A stretch of DNA of 64,000 bases from Paraburkholderia sp. BL25I1N1 (GCF_003002025.1 NZ_PVZB01000011.1:124001-188000); one strand, 5' to 3'. Counted from the stretch's first letter, positions 9,013-18,325 are shown. Translations and numbers: made by a program. Notes: generated by a model not told the origin, from the letters alone.

Positions 9013-9890
9013 CATTCGAACAATGGATGCGCTCGGTACTGGAGCGCGTCGAAACGGCGCTAGAACATTACCTGCCCACCGAGGCAACCGCGCCCGCCAC
9101 GCTGCATGAAGCCATGCGCTACGCCGTGCTGGGCGGCGGCAAGCGGGTTCGCCCGCTGCTGTGCCACGCGGCCGGCGAACTGACCGGCGCGCGCGCCGAG
9201 TGCCTCGACGCTGCGGCGGCGGCGCTGGAAATGATCCACGTGTACTCGCTCGTCCACGACGACATGCCGTGCATGGACGACGACGCGCTGCGTCGCGGCA
9301 AGCCTACCGTACACGTCAAATATGACGAAGCAACGGCATTGCTGGTCGGCGACGCGTTGCAATCCCAAGCGTTCGTTTCGCTGACGTCGGACGTTCTCGC
9401 CCCGGCGCAGCAGGCCGCGCTGGTGCGCGAACTGGCGCTGGCGAGCGGTTCGATCGGCATGTGCGGCGGGCAGGCCATCGACCTGGCGAGCGTCGGCCAC
9501 ACGCTGACGCGCACGCAACTCGAAACCATGCATCGCATGAAAACCGGCGCGTTGCTGCGCGCCGCGGTGCGCATGGGCGCACTGGCGGGCGAAACGCCGG
9601 ACGCGGACGCCATGCGTTCGCTGGATGCGTATTCGGCCGCTGTCGGCCTCGCGTTTCAGGTCGTGGACGATATTCTCGACGTCACGACCGATTCCGCGAC
9701 GCTCGGCAAAACGGCAGGTAAAGACGCGAAGGACGGCAAGCCGACCTACGTGTCGATTATTGGGCTCGACGCATCGCGCGCGCTCGCGGCGCAGTTGCGC
9801 AGCGACGCTCACGCCGCGATGGCGCCGTTCGGCGCACGCGCGCAGCGTCTTGCCGAATTGGCCGACCTGGTGGTGAACCGGGTTAGCTGA
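9009..9890 (+). CDS. ispA: Farnesyl diphosphate synthase (polyprenyl synthetase)
   Basis: A 293-residue trans-isoprenyl diphosphate synthase. It condenses isopentenyl diphosphate with dimethylallyl and geranyl diphosphate to make C15 farnesyl diphosphate, the precursor of quinones, undecaprenyl carriers and hopanoids. The first aspartate-rich motif DDMPCMDDD (about 83-91) and the second, DDILD (about 218-222), are intact, as is GGGKRVRPLL near residue 38. Overlap with xseB and closeness to dxs 85 bases downstream give the xseB-ispA-dxs arrangement common in proteobacteria, linking this gene to the MEP isoprenoid pathway. Confidence 0.95.
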   Translation: MTFEQWMRSVLERVETALEHYLPTEATAPATLHEAMRYAVLGGGKRVRPLLCHAAGELTGARAECLDAAAAALEMIHVYSLVHDDMPCMDDDALRRGKPTVHVKYDEATALLVGDALQSQAFVSLTSDVLAPAQQAALVRELALASGSIGMCGGQAIDLASVGHTLTRTQLETMHRMKTGALLRAAVRMGALAGETPDADAMRSLDAYSAAVGLAFQVVDDILDVTTDSATLGKTAGKDAKDGKPTYVSIIGLDASRALAAQLRSDAHAAMAPFGARAQRLAELADLVVNRVS

Positions 9891-9975
9891 ACGCGAAAGC
9901 CCGCCGCCGCGCGTCTCCGTTATGAGGCGCATGTATGAAGTGCGGGCGCGTAAGTTTTCCTACAATGGAACGACG

Positions 9976-11883
9976 ATGTACGACTTGCTGAAAACCATTG
10001 ACGACCCGGCAGCCTTGCGCCGCCTCGATCGCCGCCAACTGCAACCGCTTGCCGACGAGTTGCGTGCCTTCGTGCTCGACAGCGTATCGCAGACGGGCGG
10101 CCATCTTTCGTCCAACCTCGGCACGGTCGAGTTGACCATTGCTCTGCACTACGTGTTCGATACGCCGCGCGACCGGATCGTCTGGGACGTCGGCCATCAA
10201 ACCTATCCGCACAAGATTCTGACGGGCCGCCGCGACCAGATGCACACGCTGCGTCAACTGGGCGGCATCTCGGGCTTCCCGAAGCGTGACGAGTCTGAAT
10301 ACGACACCTTTGGCACCGCGCACTCCAGCACGTCGATCTCCGCCGCGCTCGGCATGGCGATCGCGAGCAAGCTGCAAGGCGACAACCGCACGGGCATCGC
10401 TGTGATCGGCGACGGCGCAATGACCGCCGGCATGGCGTTCGAGGCGATGAACAACGCCGGCGTCGAAGACGACGTGCCCCTGCTGGTCATCCTGAACGAC
10501 AACGACATGTCGATTTCGCCGCCGGTCGGCGCGCTGAATCGCCATCTGGCGCGCCTGATGTCGGGCCGCTTCTACGCCGCCGCGCGTGCCGGTGTCGAAC
10601 GCGTGCTGCGCGTCGCGCCGCCCATGCTCGATCTCGCCCGCAAGCTCGAAGAGCACGCCAAGGGCATGATCGTGCCGGCCACGCTGTTTGAAGAGTTCGG
10701 CTTCAACTACATCGGCCCGATCGACGGACACGACCTCGATTCGCTGATCCCGACGCTGCAGAACATCAAGGAATTGCGCGGTCCGCAATTCCTGCACGTC
10801 GTGACGAAGAAAGGCCAAGGCTACAAGCTCGCCGAAGCCGATCCGGTGTTGTATCACGGGCCGGGCAAGTTCAATCCGGCTGAAGGCATCAAGCCGGCCA
10901 CCACGCCGTCGAAGAAGACCTACACGCAGGTGTTCGGCGAATGGCTGTGCGACGCGGCCGAGCTGGACGCACGTGTAGTCGGCATCACGCCGGCCATGCG
11001 CGAAGGCTCGGGCATGGTGGAGTTCGAGAAGCGCTTCCCGGATCGTTACTTCGACGTCGGCATCGCCGAGCAACACGCGGTGACGTTCGCCGGCGGTCTG
11101 GCCGCGGAAGGCATGAAGCCGGTGGTCGCGATCTACTCGACCTTCCTGCAACGCGCTTACGACCAACTGATTCACGACGTCGCGCTGCAGAACCTGCCGG
11201 TGGTGTTCGCCATCGACCGCGCGGGTCTGGTCGGGGCGGACGGCGCCACGCACGCGGGCGCTTACGACCTGGCGTTCCTGCGCTGCATCCCGAACATGAC
11301 GGTGATGGCCGCGTCGGACGAAAACGAATGCCGCCAGATGCTGTACACGGCGTTGCAGCAGCCGAACCCGACGGCGGTGCGCTATCCGCGCGGCGCCGGC
11401 ACGGGCGTCGCCACTGTCAAGCAGATGGCGGCGCTGCCGCTCGGCAAGGGCGAGATTCGTCGCGAAACGTCGCAGCCGGCCGGCAAACGCATTGCGATTC
11501 TGGCGTTCGGCACGATGGTGGCGCCGTCGCTGGCAGCCGCCGAGCAACTGGACGCCACCGTCGCGAACATGCGCTTCGTGAAGCCGCTGGACGCCGCGCT
11601 GGTCCGTCAGCTGGCCGAAACGCACGACGCTATCGTGACCGTCGAAGAAGGCTGCGTGATGGGTGGCGCGGGTTCGGCTTGCGTCGAAGCCCTGCTTGAA
11701 AGTGGGGTTATGCGACCCGTACTACAATTGGGCCTTCCCGATCGGTTCATCGATCATGGGGACCCGGCCAAGCTGCTCGCCGCGTGTGGTCTCGACGCCG
11801 CGGGTATCACCAGGTCGATCCGCGAGCGCTTCCTGTCGAGCGGCGCGGTCGGCGGCCAGTCGTCGGTGAAGCGCGTCGCGTAA
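9976..11883 (+). CDS. dxs: 1-deoxy-D-xylulose-5-phosphate synthase
   Basis: DXS (635 residues) condenses pyruvate with glyceraldehyde 3-phosphate using thiamine diphosphate, the first step of the MEP pathway. The thiamine-binding segment VIGDGAMTAGMAFEAMNNAG starts near residue 142. An N-terminal catalytic His lies in SQTGGHLSSNLG (about 41-52), and the transketolase pyrimidine-binding part has the conserved VGIAEQHAVTFAGGLA (about 361-376). Length matches the family. ATG 9976 starts the conserved MYDLL sequence and is preferred to earlier in-frame codons. It is the last gene of xseB-ispA-dxs, and its product feeds the pathway that supplies IspA. Confidence 0.97.
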   Translation: MYDLLKTIDDPAALRRLDRRQLQPLADELRAFVLDSVSQTGGHLSSNLGTVELTIALHYVFDTPRDRIVWDVGHQTYPHKILTGRRDQMHTLRQLGGISGFPKRDESEYDTFGTAHSSTSISAALGMAIASKLQGDNRTGIAVIGDGAMTAGMAFEAMNNAGVEDDVPLLVILNDNDMSISPPVGALNRHLARLMSGRFYAAARAGVERVLRVAPPMLDLARKLEEHAKGMIVPATLFEEFGFNYIGPIDGHDLDSLIPTLQNIKELRGPQFLHVVTKKGQGYKLAEADPVLYHGPGKFNPAEGIKPATTPSKKTYTQVFGEWLCDAAELDARVVGITPAMREGSGMVEFEKRFPDRYFDVGIAEQHAVTFAGGLAAEGMKPVVAIYSTFLQRAYDQLIHDVALQNLPVVFAIDRAGLVGADGATHAGAYDLAFLRCIPNMTVMAASDENECRQMLYTALQQPNPTAVRYPRGAGTGVATVKQMAALPLGKGEIRRETSQPAGKRIAILAFGTMVAPSLAAAEQLDATVANMRFVKPLDAALVRQLAETHDAIVTVEEGCVMGGAGSACVEALLESGVMRPVLQLGLPDRFIDHGDPAKLLAACGLDAAGITRSIRERFLSSGAVGGQSSVKRVA

Positions 11884-11946
11884 AGCGTCGTCGCTCGCGG
11901 TGCGGCCGCCGCGCCATGGCGGCCATAAGCAATCTCCAACTTGAAT

Positions 11947-11998
11947 CGGTGGGCCTTCGGGCCCATCATCCAACGCCGGCAGGGGCCGGCGTTCGCCG
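11947..11998 (+). terminator. Two consecutive GC hairpins after dxs
   Basis: GTGGGCC-TTCG-GGCCCAT is followed within ten bases by AACGCCGGC/GCCGGCGTT, a 9-bp stem. Neither is followed by a T run. They may end or process the dxs transcript, or form part of the folE2 leader. Confidence 0.4.
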
Positions 11999-12031
11999 TT
12001 GCGCGCCTTGATCCGCGCGGCCGCTGGAAGC

Positions 12032-12119
12032 CGCCGAACCTGTCGCTTCGCGCCGGCCCTCGCGAGGGGAGTCCCCAACGGGGACTTCTTTCGGGGCGAA
12101 GACTCGGGGCGGTTCGGCG
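12032..12119 (+). promoter_or_regulatory. Multi-branched structured leader upstream of folE2
   Basis: A perfect 9-bp outer stem, CGCCGAACC (12032-12040) with GGTTCGGCG (12111-12119), encloses CTTCGC/GCGAAG (12046-12051 with 12096-12101). Two side-by-side hairpins lie inside: CCCT-CGCG-AGGG (12057-12068) and GTCCCC-AAC-GGGGAC (12071-12085). The outer stem ends about 20 bases before the folE2 ATG, just ahead of the ribosome site AAAGGAC. The nesting and position suggest a cis-acting RNA such as a riboswitch or attenuator; no known class could be matched by eye. Confidence 0.45.
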
Positions 12120-12139
12120 TTTCCTGAAAGGACAAGAAA

Positions 12140-12946
12140 ATGAATCAGATGAATCCCGCCTTTGTGATGCCCGACGTGCAAAGCACGCCCGACACCCGTC
12201 AGATCCCGATTCAACGGGTCGGCGTGAAGGCCGTGCGCCATCCGCTGACGGTGCGCACGCAAGGCGGCGAGGTGCAACCGACGGTCGGCACGTGGAATCT
12301 CGACGTGCATCTGCCGGCTGACCAGAAGGGCACGCACATGTCGCGTTTCGTCGCGTTGCTCGAAGAGAACAAGGCGCCGCTGGAGCCAGCCACGTTCCGC
12401 ACCATGCTCGCCGCCATGCTCGAAAAGCTCGAGGCCGAGGCTGGCCGCATCGAGGTGTCGTTCCCGTACTTCGTGAACAAGACCGCGCCGGTATCGGGCG
12501 TGCAAAGCCTGCTCGACTACGAAGTCACGCTGACGGGTGAGACGCGCAACGGTGCGACGCGCCTGTTCCTGCAGGTGCTGGTGCCGGTGACGAGCCTGTG
12601 CCCGTGTTCCAAGAAGATCTCGCAGTACGGCGCGCATAACCAGCGCTCGCACGTCACGATCAACGCCGAACTGGCGGGCGATGTGGCCGTGGAAGAACTG
12701 ATCCGTATCGCCGAAGAAGAAGCCTCATGCGAACTGTGGGGCTTGCTCAAGCGCCCGGACGAGAAGTTCGTGACCGAGCGCGCTTATGAAAATCCTAAGT
12801 TCGTCGAAGACCTCGTGCGCGATGTCGCGCAGCGTCTGAACGCGGACGAGCGGATCGTCGCCTATGTGCTGGAAGCCGAGAACTTCGAGTCGATTCACAA
12901 TCACAGCGCGTACGCGGTGATCGAACGGGATAAGCGCGTTGCTTGA
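12140..12946 (+). CDS. folE2: GTP cyclohydrolase FolE2 (type IB)
   Basis: FolE2 (268 residues) converts GTP to 7,8-dihydroneopterin triphosphate, the first step of folate synthesis. It is the alternative to FolE that does not strictly need zinc. The diagnostic CPCSKKIS motif with the active-site Cys is near residue 154, and the C-terminal segment has SIHNHSAYA. Length is typical. The start follows GAAAGGACAAGAAA. The gene stands alone between dxs and tsaD behind a structured leader. FolE2 genes in other bacteria are often zinc-regulated, but no Zur-like AT-rich palindrome was recognised here. Confidence 0.95.
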   Translation: MNQMNPAFVMPDVQSTPDTRQIPIQRVGVKAVRHPLTVRTQGGEVQPTVGTWNLDVHLPADQKGTHMSRFVALLEENKAPLEPATFRTMLAAMLEKLEAEAGRIEVSFPYFVNKTAPVSGVQSLLDYEVTLTGETRNGATRLFLQVLVPVTSLCPCSKKISQYGAHNQRSHVTINAELAGDVAVEELIRIAEEEASCELWGLLKRPDEKFVTERAYENPKFVEDLVRDVAQRLNADERIVAYVLEAENFESIHNHSAYAVIERDKRVA

Positions 12947-12967
12947 TACGCGCGTTTGCCGATGCAT

Positions 12968-13002
12968 GAAAAAAGCCGCTTCGTTTGAGAGCGGCTTTTT
13001 TA
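12968..13002. terminator. Bidirectional terminator between folE2 and tsaD
   Basis: AAAAAAGCCGCT and AGCGGCTTTTTT pair around TCGTTTGAG. A and T runs flank both sides, so the two convergent genes can both end here. Confidence 0.9.
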
Positions 13003-13021
13003 CGACTAGAACATTACGGGC

Positions 13022-14050
13022 TTAGCGTGCGAGGGACGTCAGATCCCAGCGCGGCTTCACCGTGAACGCGTAGTCCTTGCCCGACTGATCGGGCCAGCGC
13101 TGCAGTCGCAAGGCGCCCGCCAGCGCGATCATCGCGCCGTTGTCCGTGCACAGCGACAGGTCCGGATAGTGCACGTAGAAATTGCGCTTCTTCGCGGCAG
13201 CGGACAGCGCTTCGCGCAACTGCCGGTTCGCGCCGACACCGCCTGCAACGACTAACCGGTTGAGCTTCGTCTTCTTCAGCGCGGCCAGCGACTTCGCCGC
13301 TAGCACGTCGACTGCCGCGTCGACGAAACCGCGCGCCAGATCGGCTTTCGCCTGCTCGCAAATATTCGCGCCGCCGAGCTTCTTGGCGTGCGTGAGAACA
13401 GCGGTTTTCAAGCCGCTGAAACTGAAATCCAGGTCGCCGGAATGCAGCATGGGACGCGGCAGGACCACCGCGCCGGGCGTGCCGAATTCAGCCATGCGCG
13501 AGATTTCCGGGCCGCCCGGATAACCAAGGCCGAGCAGCTTGGCGGTTTTGTCGAAGGCTTCGCCGGCGGCGTCGTCTAGCGTTTCGCCGAGCGTCTCGTA
13601 GACACCCACGTCGGTCACGCGCATCAACTGCGTATGACCGCCCGAAACCAGCAGCGCGACGAACGGGAAGGGCGGCGGCTCATCCACCAGCAGCGGCGAC
13701 AGCAAATGCCCTTCCAGATGATGAATGCCGATGGTCGGCTTGTCCCACGCCATGGCCAGCGAATTGGCGACGCTCGCGCCAACGAGCAGCGCGCCCGCGA
13801 GACCGGGGCCTTGCGTGTAGGCGATTGCGTCGATGTCGCTGCGGGCCGCGCCCGCGCGTTCCATCACCTCCTCAAGCAGCGGCAGCGCACGCCGGATGTG
13901 GTCGCGCGACGCCAGTTCCGGCACCACGCCGCCGTACTCCCGATGCATCGCAATTTGCGAATGCAGCGCGTGCGCGAGCAGGCCGCGCTCCGTGTCGTAG
14001 AGCGCGAGACCGGTTTCGTCGCAGGAGCTTTCGATGCCGAGAACGAGCAT
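13022..14050 (-). CDS. tsaD: tRNA N6-adenosine threonylcarbamoyltransferase
   Basis: TsaD (342 residues) works with TsaB and TsaE to transfer threonylcarbamoyl onto A37 of tRNAs that read ANN codons. The ASKHA fold starts MLVLGIESSCDET, a nucleotide-binding loop. The metal-binding pair lies in GIHHLEGHLL (about 109-118), and the C-terminal phosphate loop VVAGGVGANRQLR is at about 268-280. The ATG at 14050 gives the standard length and start; longer in-frame extensions upstream lack family similarity. It is divergent from the BaiN-like gene with a 121-base spacer. Confidence 0.96.
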   Translation of the reverse strand: MLVLGIESSCDETGLALYDTERGLLAHALHSQIAMHREYGGVVPELASRDHIRRALPLLEEVMERAGAARSDIDAIAYTQGPGLAGALLVGASVANSLAMAWDKPTIGIHHLEGHLLSPLLVDEPPPFPFVALLVSGGHTQLMRVTDVGVYETLGETLDDAAGEAFDKTAKLLGLGYPGGPEISRMAEFGTPGAVVLPRPMLHSGDLDFSFSGLKTAVLTHAKKLGGANICEQAKADLARGFVDAAVDVLAAKSLAALKKTKLNRLVVAGGVGANRQLREALSAAAKKRNFYVHYPDLSLCTDNGAMIALAGALRLQRWPDQSGKDYAFTVKPRWDLTSLAR

Positions 14051-14171
14051 GATGGTGGGCTTGAGCGGACGCAGAAGTGGCAAAACTCCGGCGCCCGAAA
14101 GTGAGGAGGCAAGCCTCAAAGTATAGCAGTGCGGGCAAGGCGCCGCCGACGCGCGGGTACAATGCGGCCCC

Positions 14172-15389
14172 ATGGAATCCTTCGATATCGCAGTGATCGG
14201 CGCCGGTGCGGCCGGCATGATGTGCGCGGCGGTGGCCGGGCAACTCGGCCGCCGCGTGGTGCTGATCGACCACTCGCAGCGTCTCGCGGAGAAGATCCGC
14301 ATCTCCGGTGGCGGCCGTTGCAACTTCACGAATCTGTATGCCGGCCCGGCCAATTATTTGTCGGCCAATCCGCATTTTTGCCGCTCGGCACTCGCGCGCT
14401 ATACACCGCGCGACTTCATGGCGCTTCTCAAGCGCCACCATGTGACGTGGCACGAGAAGCACAAAGGCCAGCTTTTCTGCGATCAGTCGAGCGACGCGGT
14501 CATCAATGTGCTGAAGAGCGAGTGCGACGCGGGCCGCGTGGCATGGCGCACGCCTTTGTCGGTCGAGCAGGTGCGGCAGGATCCGGAAGGGCGCTTCACG
14601 CTGGATACGCACTCGGGGCCGATTACGGCGCGCGCGCTTGTGATCGCGACCGGCGGGCTGTCGATTCCCAAGATCGGCGCCACGGATTTCGCCTATCGCC
14701 TTGCCAAGCAGTTCGGTCACAAGCTGATCGACACGCGCCCCGCGCTGGTCCCGCTGACCTTCGCCGCTGCCGACTGGGAGCCGTTCGCGGCGCTTTCCGG
14801 CGTCTCGCTGCAAGTGCAACTCGCGACCGGCAACAAGAAGACCGGCGCCGAATTCAACGAAGACCTGCTGCTCACTCACCGCGGTCTTTCCGGCCCGGGT
14901 GTGCTGCAGATATCGAGCTACTGGCAGCCCGGCGAGCCGATTCACATCAACTTGCTGCCGGAGCAGGACGCTGCGACCGCCTTGCTGGAAGCGAAGACCG
15001 GCACGAAGCGGCAGATCGCCAATCTGTTGTCGGAATGGGTCCCGCAGCGGCTCGCCCATGTCTGGCTGGAAACCCATCAGATTCCCGCCGAAGCGCGCGT
15101 GGCCGATCTGCCGGACAAAACCCTGCGTCGCGTCGGCGAGGCGCTGTCGCGCTGGACGCTCACGCCCAACGGCACGGAAGGTTATCGCAAAGCCGAAGTG
15201 ACGCGCGGCGGCATCGACACGCGCGACCTTTCGTCATCGACGATGATGAGCGCGCGTGCGCCGGGCTTGTACTTCATCGGCGAAGCCGTCGACGTAACCG
15301 GCTGGCTGGGCGGCTACAATTTTCAGTGGGCGTGGGCGTCGGGTGTGGCGGCCGGCGAGGCGGCCGCGGAGTATGCCAGAGGGGCTTGA
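14172..15389 (+). CDS. BaiN/RdsA (HI0933/YhiN) family FAD-dependent oxidoreductase
   Basis: A 405-residue flavoprotein of the HI0933 family. The N-terminal FAD-binding fingerprint FDIAVIGAGAAGMMCAAVAGQLG spans about residues 4-26, followed by GGGRCNFTN (about 52-60), which is diagnostic for this family. ARALVIATGGLS (about 154-165) is a second FAD contact, and the C-terminus has GLYFIGEAVDVTGWLGGYNFQWAWASG. Family members include BaiN, a bile-acid dehydroxylation reductase, but most are uncharacterised, so no substrate is proposed. It stands alone and is divergent from tsaD. Confidence 0.88.
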   Translation: MESFDIAVIGAGAAGMMCAAVAGQLGRRVVLIDHSQRLAEKIRISGGGRCNFTNLYAGPANYLSANPHFCRSALARYTPRDFMALLKRHHVTWHEKHKGQLFCDQSSDAVINVLKSECDAGRVAWRTPLSVEQVRQDPEGRFTLDTHSGPITARALVIATGGLSIPKIGATDFAYRLAKQFGHKLIDTRPALVPLTFAAADWEPFAALSGVSLQVQLATGNKKTGAEFNEDLLLTHRGLSGPGVLQISSYWQPGEPIHINLLPEQDAATALLEAKTGTKRQIANLLSEWVPQRLAHVWLETHQIPAEARVADLPDKTLRRVGEALSRWTLTPNGTEGYRKAEVTRGGIDTRDLSSSTMMSARAPGLYFIGEAVDVTGWLGGYNFQWAWASGVAAGEAAAEYARGA

Positions 15390-15419
15390 CGGCGCTCTGG
15401 CTTTGTGAGAAAGCTCTGC

Positions 15420-15425
15420 TATACT
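15420..15425 (+). promoter_or_regulatory. Possible -10 element upstream of rpsU
   Basis: TATACT matches the sigma-70 -10 consensus at five of six positions and lies 32 bases before the rpsU ATG. No convincing -35 hexamer was found at the usual spacing. Confidence 0.3.
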
Positions 15426-15457
15426 CCTGAACCTTGACAAAGTTCCGTTATTGAAAA

Positions 15458-15670
15458 ATGACGACCATCCGCGTAAAAGACAACGAGCCGTTTGAAGTTG
15501 CCATGCGCCGGTTCAAGCGCACCATGGAGAAAAGCGGCTTGTTGACGGAACTTCGCGCTCGCGAGTTTTACGAAAAGCCTACGGCTGAGCGCAAGCGTAA
15601 GAAGGCGTCCGCGGTGAAGCGTCATTTCAAGCGTCTGCGTAGCCAGATGCTGCCAAAGAAGTTCTACTGA
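15458..15670 (+). CDS. rpsU: 30S ribosomal protein S21
   Basis: S21 (70 residues) sits on the 30S platform and assists translation initiation. The sequence starts TTIRVKDNEPFEVAMRRFKRT and ends in a very basic tail with RKKASAVKRHFKRLRSQ. Length equals the family norm. It opens the conserved rpsU-(yqeY)-dnaG-rpoD macromolecular synthesis cluster, which joins translation, replication priming and transcription initiation genes. Confidence 0.97.
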   Translation: MTTIRVKDNEPFEVAMRRFKRTMEKSGLLTELRAREFYEKPTAERKRKKASAVKRHFKRLRSQMLPKKFY

Positions 15671-15904
15671 TTCTGGCGTTGCCGCGGTTCCCGTCTGACG
15701 GAGCGGCGACATCCAACCGGTGAGGGCGCGACAGGCGCCATCACGGAAAACACGGCCCTTCGGGCCAGCCGGCAGGGTCGCTACCACCACGCACAGTGTG
15801 CCAACCCGCTTGAGGAAGCAGTCCCAAGCGGGTATTCGTGTTGATGCGCGTGTTGAGTGGTTAGTCTGGCCGGTTTTTCCAATTTCAACGTATTCAGGTG
15901 AGTG

Positions 15905-16351
15905 ATGAGTCTCAAGGACCGGATCAACGACGATATGAAGGCCGCCATGCGGGCACGTGAGACCGAGCGCCTCGGCACGGTCCGCCTGCTGCTCGCCGCG
16001 ATCAAGCAGCGCGAAGTCGACGAGCGCATCACGCTCGACGACACCGCGATCACCGCTGTCATCGACAAGATGATCAAACAGCGCAAGGACTCGATCAGCC
16101 AGTTCGAAGCCGCCGGCCGCACCGATCTGGCGGACAAGGAAAAGGCCGAACTGGCGATCTTGTCTGCTTATATGCCGGAGCAGATGTCCGAGGCGGAGAT
16201 CGTTGCCGAAGTCCAGGCAGCGGTGGCGCAAACCGGCGCAGCCGGACCGCAAGACATGGGCAAGGTGATGGGCGTCCTCAAGCCGAAGCTGGCCGGCCGC
16301 GCCGACATGACCGCTGTTTCGGCGCAAGTCAAAGCCGCGCTCGCGAAGTAA
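15905..16351 (+). CDS. yqeY: GatB/YqeY domain-containing protein
   Basis: A 148-residue YqeY protein. The fold resembles the tRNA-binding tail of the amidotransferase subunit GatB, but free-standing YqeY has no established reaction. Features are SLKDRINDDMKAAMRARETERLGTVRLLLAAIKQREVDE at the N-terminus and a C-terminal part with AAGPQDMGKVMGVLKPKLAGRADM that matches the GatB tail. An ATG follows a GTG codon directly; ATG 15905 has a GGTGAGTG site before it. It lies between rpsU and dnaG, its usual place in betaproteobacteria. Confidence 0.93.
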   Translation: MSLKDRINDDMKAAMRARETERLGTVRLLLAAIKQREVDERITLDDTAITAVIDKMIKQRKDSISQFEAAGRTDLADKEKAELAILSAYMPEQMSEAEIVAEVQAAVAQTGAAGPQDMGKVMGVLKPKLAGRADMTAVSAQVKAALAK

Positions 16352-16432
16352 ATTTCCGTATTTGTCGCGTCGTGCAAGCTGTTTTTCGACAGCATGCACG
16401 GCGTTGAGTTTTTTAAGGCAGCGTCATTTACT

Positions 16433-18301
16433 GTGATTCCTCCGTCATTCCTGCAGGACCTGCTCAACCGCGTCGATATCGTCGACGTGGTCGGCCGGTA
16501 TGTGCAGTTAAAAAAGGGCGGCGCGAACTTCATGGGGCTGTGCCCGTTCCACAACGAGAAAAGCCCATCGTTTACGGTTAGTCCGACTAAGCAGTTCTAT
16601 CACTGCTTCGGCTGCGGCGCGCACGGTACGGCCATTGGTTTCCTGATGGAACACGTCGGGTCCTCGTTTCCCGAGGCGGTCAATGAGTTGGCGCAGTCCG
16701 TCGGGTTGACCGTGCCGAACGAGCCGTCGCCCGGCTATGGCGGCGGGTCCGGCGGCGGCTATGCGCCGGCAGCATCCAAAGCGGTTACCACGGCGCTGTC
16801 CGATGTCATGCAGACCGCCTGCGACTTCTATCGCAAGCAACTGCGCGGCGCGCCGGCCGCGATCCAGTATCTGAAGAAGCGCGGCTTGACCGGTGAGATC
16901 GCGGCCCGTTTCGGACTCGGCTACGCCCCGGACGGCTGGCAGAACCTCGAACCGGCCTTTCCGAACTATCGCGACGATGCGCTGGTCGAATCGGGTTTGG
17001 TGATCGTCAGCGAAAAGTCCGACGCTCAGGGCCAGAACCGCCGGTACGACCGCTTTCGCGAGCGGATCATGTTCCCGATTCGCAATGTGAAGGGGCAGGT
17101 GATCGGCTTCGGCGGCCGCGTGCTGGACAGCGGCGAGCCCAAATATTTGAATTCGCCCGAAACGCCATTATTTAACAAGGGCAGCGAGCTGTATGGGCTG
17201 TTCGAGGCGCGTCTGGCGATCCGGGAACAACACTACGTGCTGGTCGTGGAAGGTTACATGGACGTGGTTGCGCTGGCCCAATTAGGGTTCCAGAACGCGG
17301 TCGCCACGCTCGGCACGGCCTGCACGCCGATTCATGTGCAGAAACTGATGCGCCAGACCGACACGGTCATCTTCAGTTTCGACGGCGATTCGGCCGGCCG
17401 GCGCGCCGCTCGCCGCGCGCTGGATGCGTGTCTGCCGCACGCGGCGGACAACCGGACCATCCGGTTCCTGTTTTTGCCGTCCGAGCACGATCCGGACAGC
17501 TATGTGCGTGAATACGGCACCGAGGCCTTTGCCGAGCAGGTCGAGCGGGCCATGCCGCTGTCGCAGTTCATGCTGAACGAAGTGTTGACCGGCAAGGAGC
17601 TGGATCAGCCGGAAGGCCGTGCCCGCGCGCTGTTCGACGCCAAACCGCTGCTGCAGGCGCTGCCGGCCAATGCCCTGCGCGCGCAGATCATGCATATGTT
17701 CGCCGACCGGCTCGATGTGCCGTTCGACGAAGTCGCCGCGCTGTGCGAGGTCGATTCCCGGATCGCGGCGGCGGCCCGTGCCGCACCGGCCCGCAAAGAC
17801 CGGCGCAGTGTGACGGGGATCGAGGAAAAAACGCTGCGCAATCTGGTGATGTATCCGCGCACCGTCGGCGTGCTGGACGAAGAGGCTGAACAGGCGCTGC
17901 TCGCGGTTACGCGGCACGGTGAACTGTTCGAGGAAGTGACGACGCACGCACGTGCGCTGGGCGATTCGGCGGAGTTTCAGTTGTTGTCCGACCTATTGCG
18001 AAACGGTGCGAACGCCCCAACTTTCGAGGAAATCTTTCGCAAAATTCTAGACTATGATGAAAACGTCCGGGATTTGCTGCTGAAGGACCCGGAAGATGCG
18101 ACCGTCATCGAGGAGCGGCGCGAGCAGGAGCGGATCGTCGGAGAGGAGCTGAAGGCGGCGATCCTGAAGATGCGGTACGACGCTTACTGCGATCGTCTCG
18201 AGCAGCTTTCGCGGCAATCCCGGCACACGCCGGAGGAGTTTGCGGAGCTGTCGGAGCTCAATCGGAAGCGGGCTGACATGAAGCGCCAGCTCGGGCTGTA
18301 G
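16433..18301 (+). CDS. dnaG: DNA primase
   Basis: DnaG (622 residues from this start) makes RNA primers at the replication fork. The CHC2 zinc-binding motif CPFH...CFGC is at about 37-61, the RNA polymerase core has TOPRIM residues VVEGYMDVVAL (about 268-278) and FDGDSAGRRAARRA (about 319-332), and a C-terminal helicase-binding domain follows. The start is probably GTG 16433 (MIPPSFLQDLL), because homology begins there; an ATG at 16394 would add 13 unrelated residues. It is the third gene of the rpsU-dnaG-rpoD cluster. Confidence 0.95.
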   Translation: MIPPSFLQDLLNRVDIVDVVGRYVQLKKGGANFMGLCPFHNEKSPSFTVSPTKQFYHCFGCGAHGTAIGFLMEHVGSSFPEAVNELAQSVGLTVPNEPSPGYGGGSGGGYAPAASKAVTTALSDVMQTACDFYRKQLRGAPAAIQYLKKRGLTGEIAARFGLGYAPDGWQNLEPAFPNYRDDALVESGLVIVSEKSDAQGQNRRYDRFRERIMFPIRNVKGQVIGFGGRVLDSGEPKYLNSPETPLFNKGSELYGLFEARLAIREQHYVLVVEGYMDVVALAQLGFQNAVATLGTACTPIHVQKLMRQTDTVIFSFDGDSAGRRAARRALDACLPHAADNRTIRFLFLPSEHDPDSYVREYGTEAFAEQVERAMPLSQFMLNEVLTGKELDQPEGRARALFDAKPLLQALPANALRAQIMHMFADRLDVPFDEVAALCEVDSRIAAAARAAPARKDRRSVTGIEEKTLRNLVMYPRTVGVLDEEAEQALLAVTRHGELFEEVTTHARALGDSAEFQLLSDLLRNGANAPTFEEIFRKILDYDENVRDLLLKDPEDATVIEERREQERIVGEELKAAILKMRYDAYCDRLEQLSRQSRHTPEEFAELSELNRKRADMKRQLGL

Positions 18302-18325
18302 GCGGAGCGCGGAGACCCTCGGTGC

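Noticed and set aside
9883..11625. 580-codon minus-strand frame opposite dxs
   Set aside because: It is antisense to dxs, has no recognisable domain, and its Arg/His-rich composition marks it as a GC artefact.
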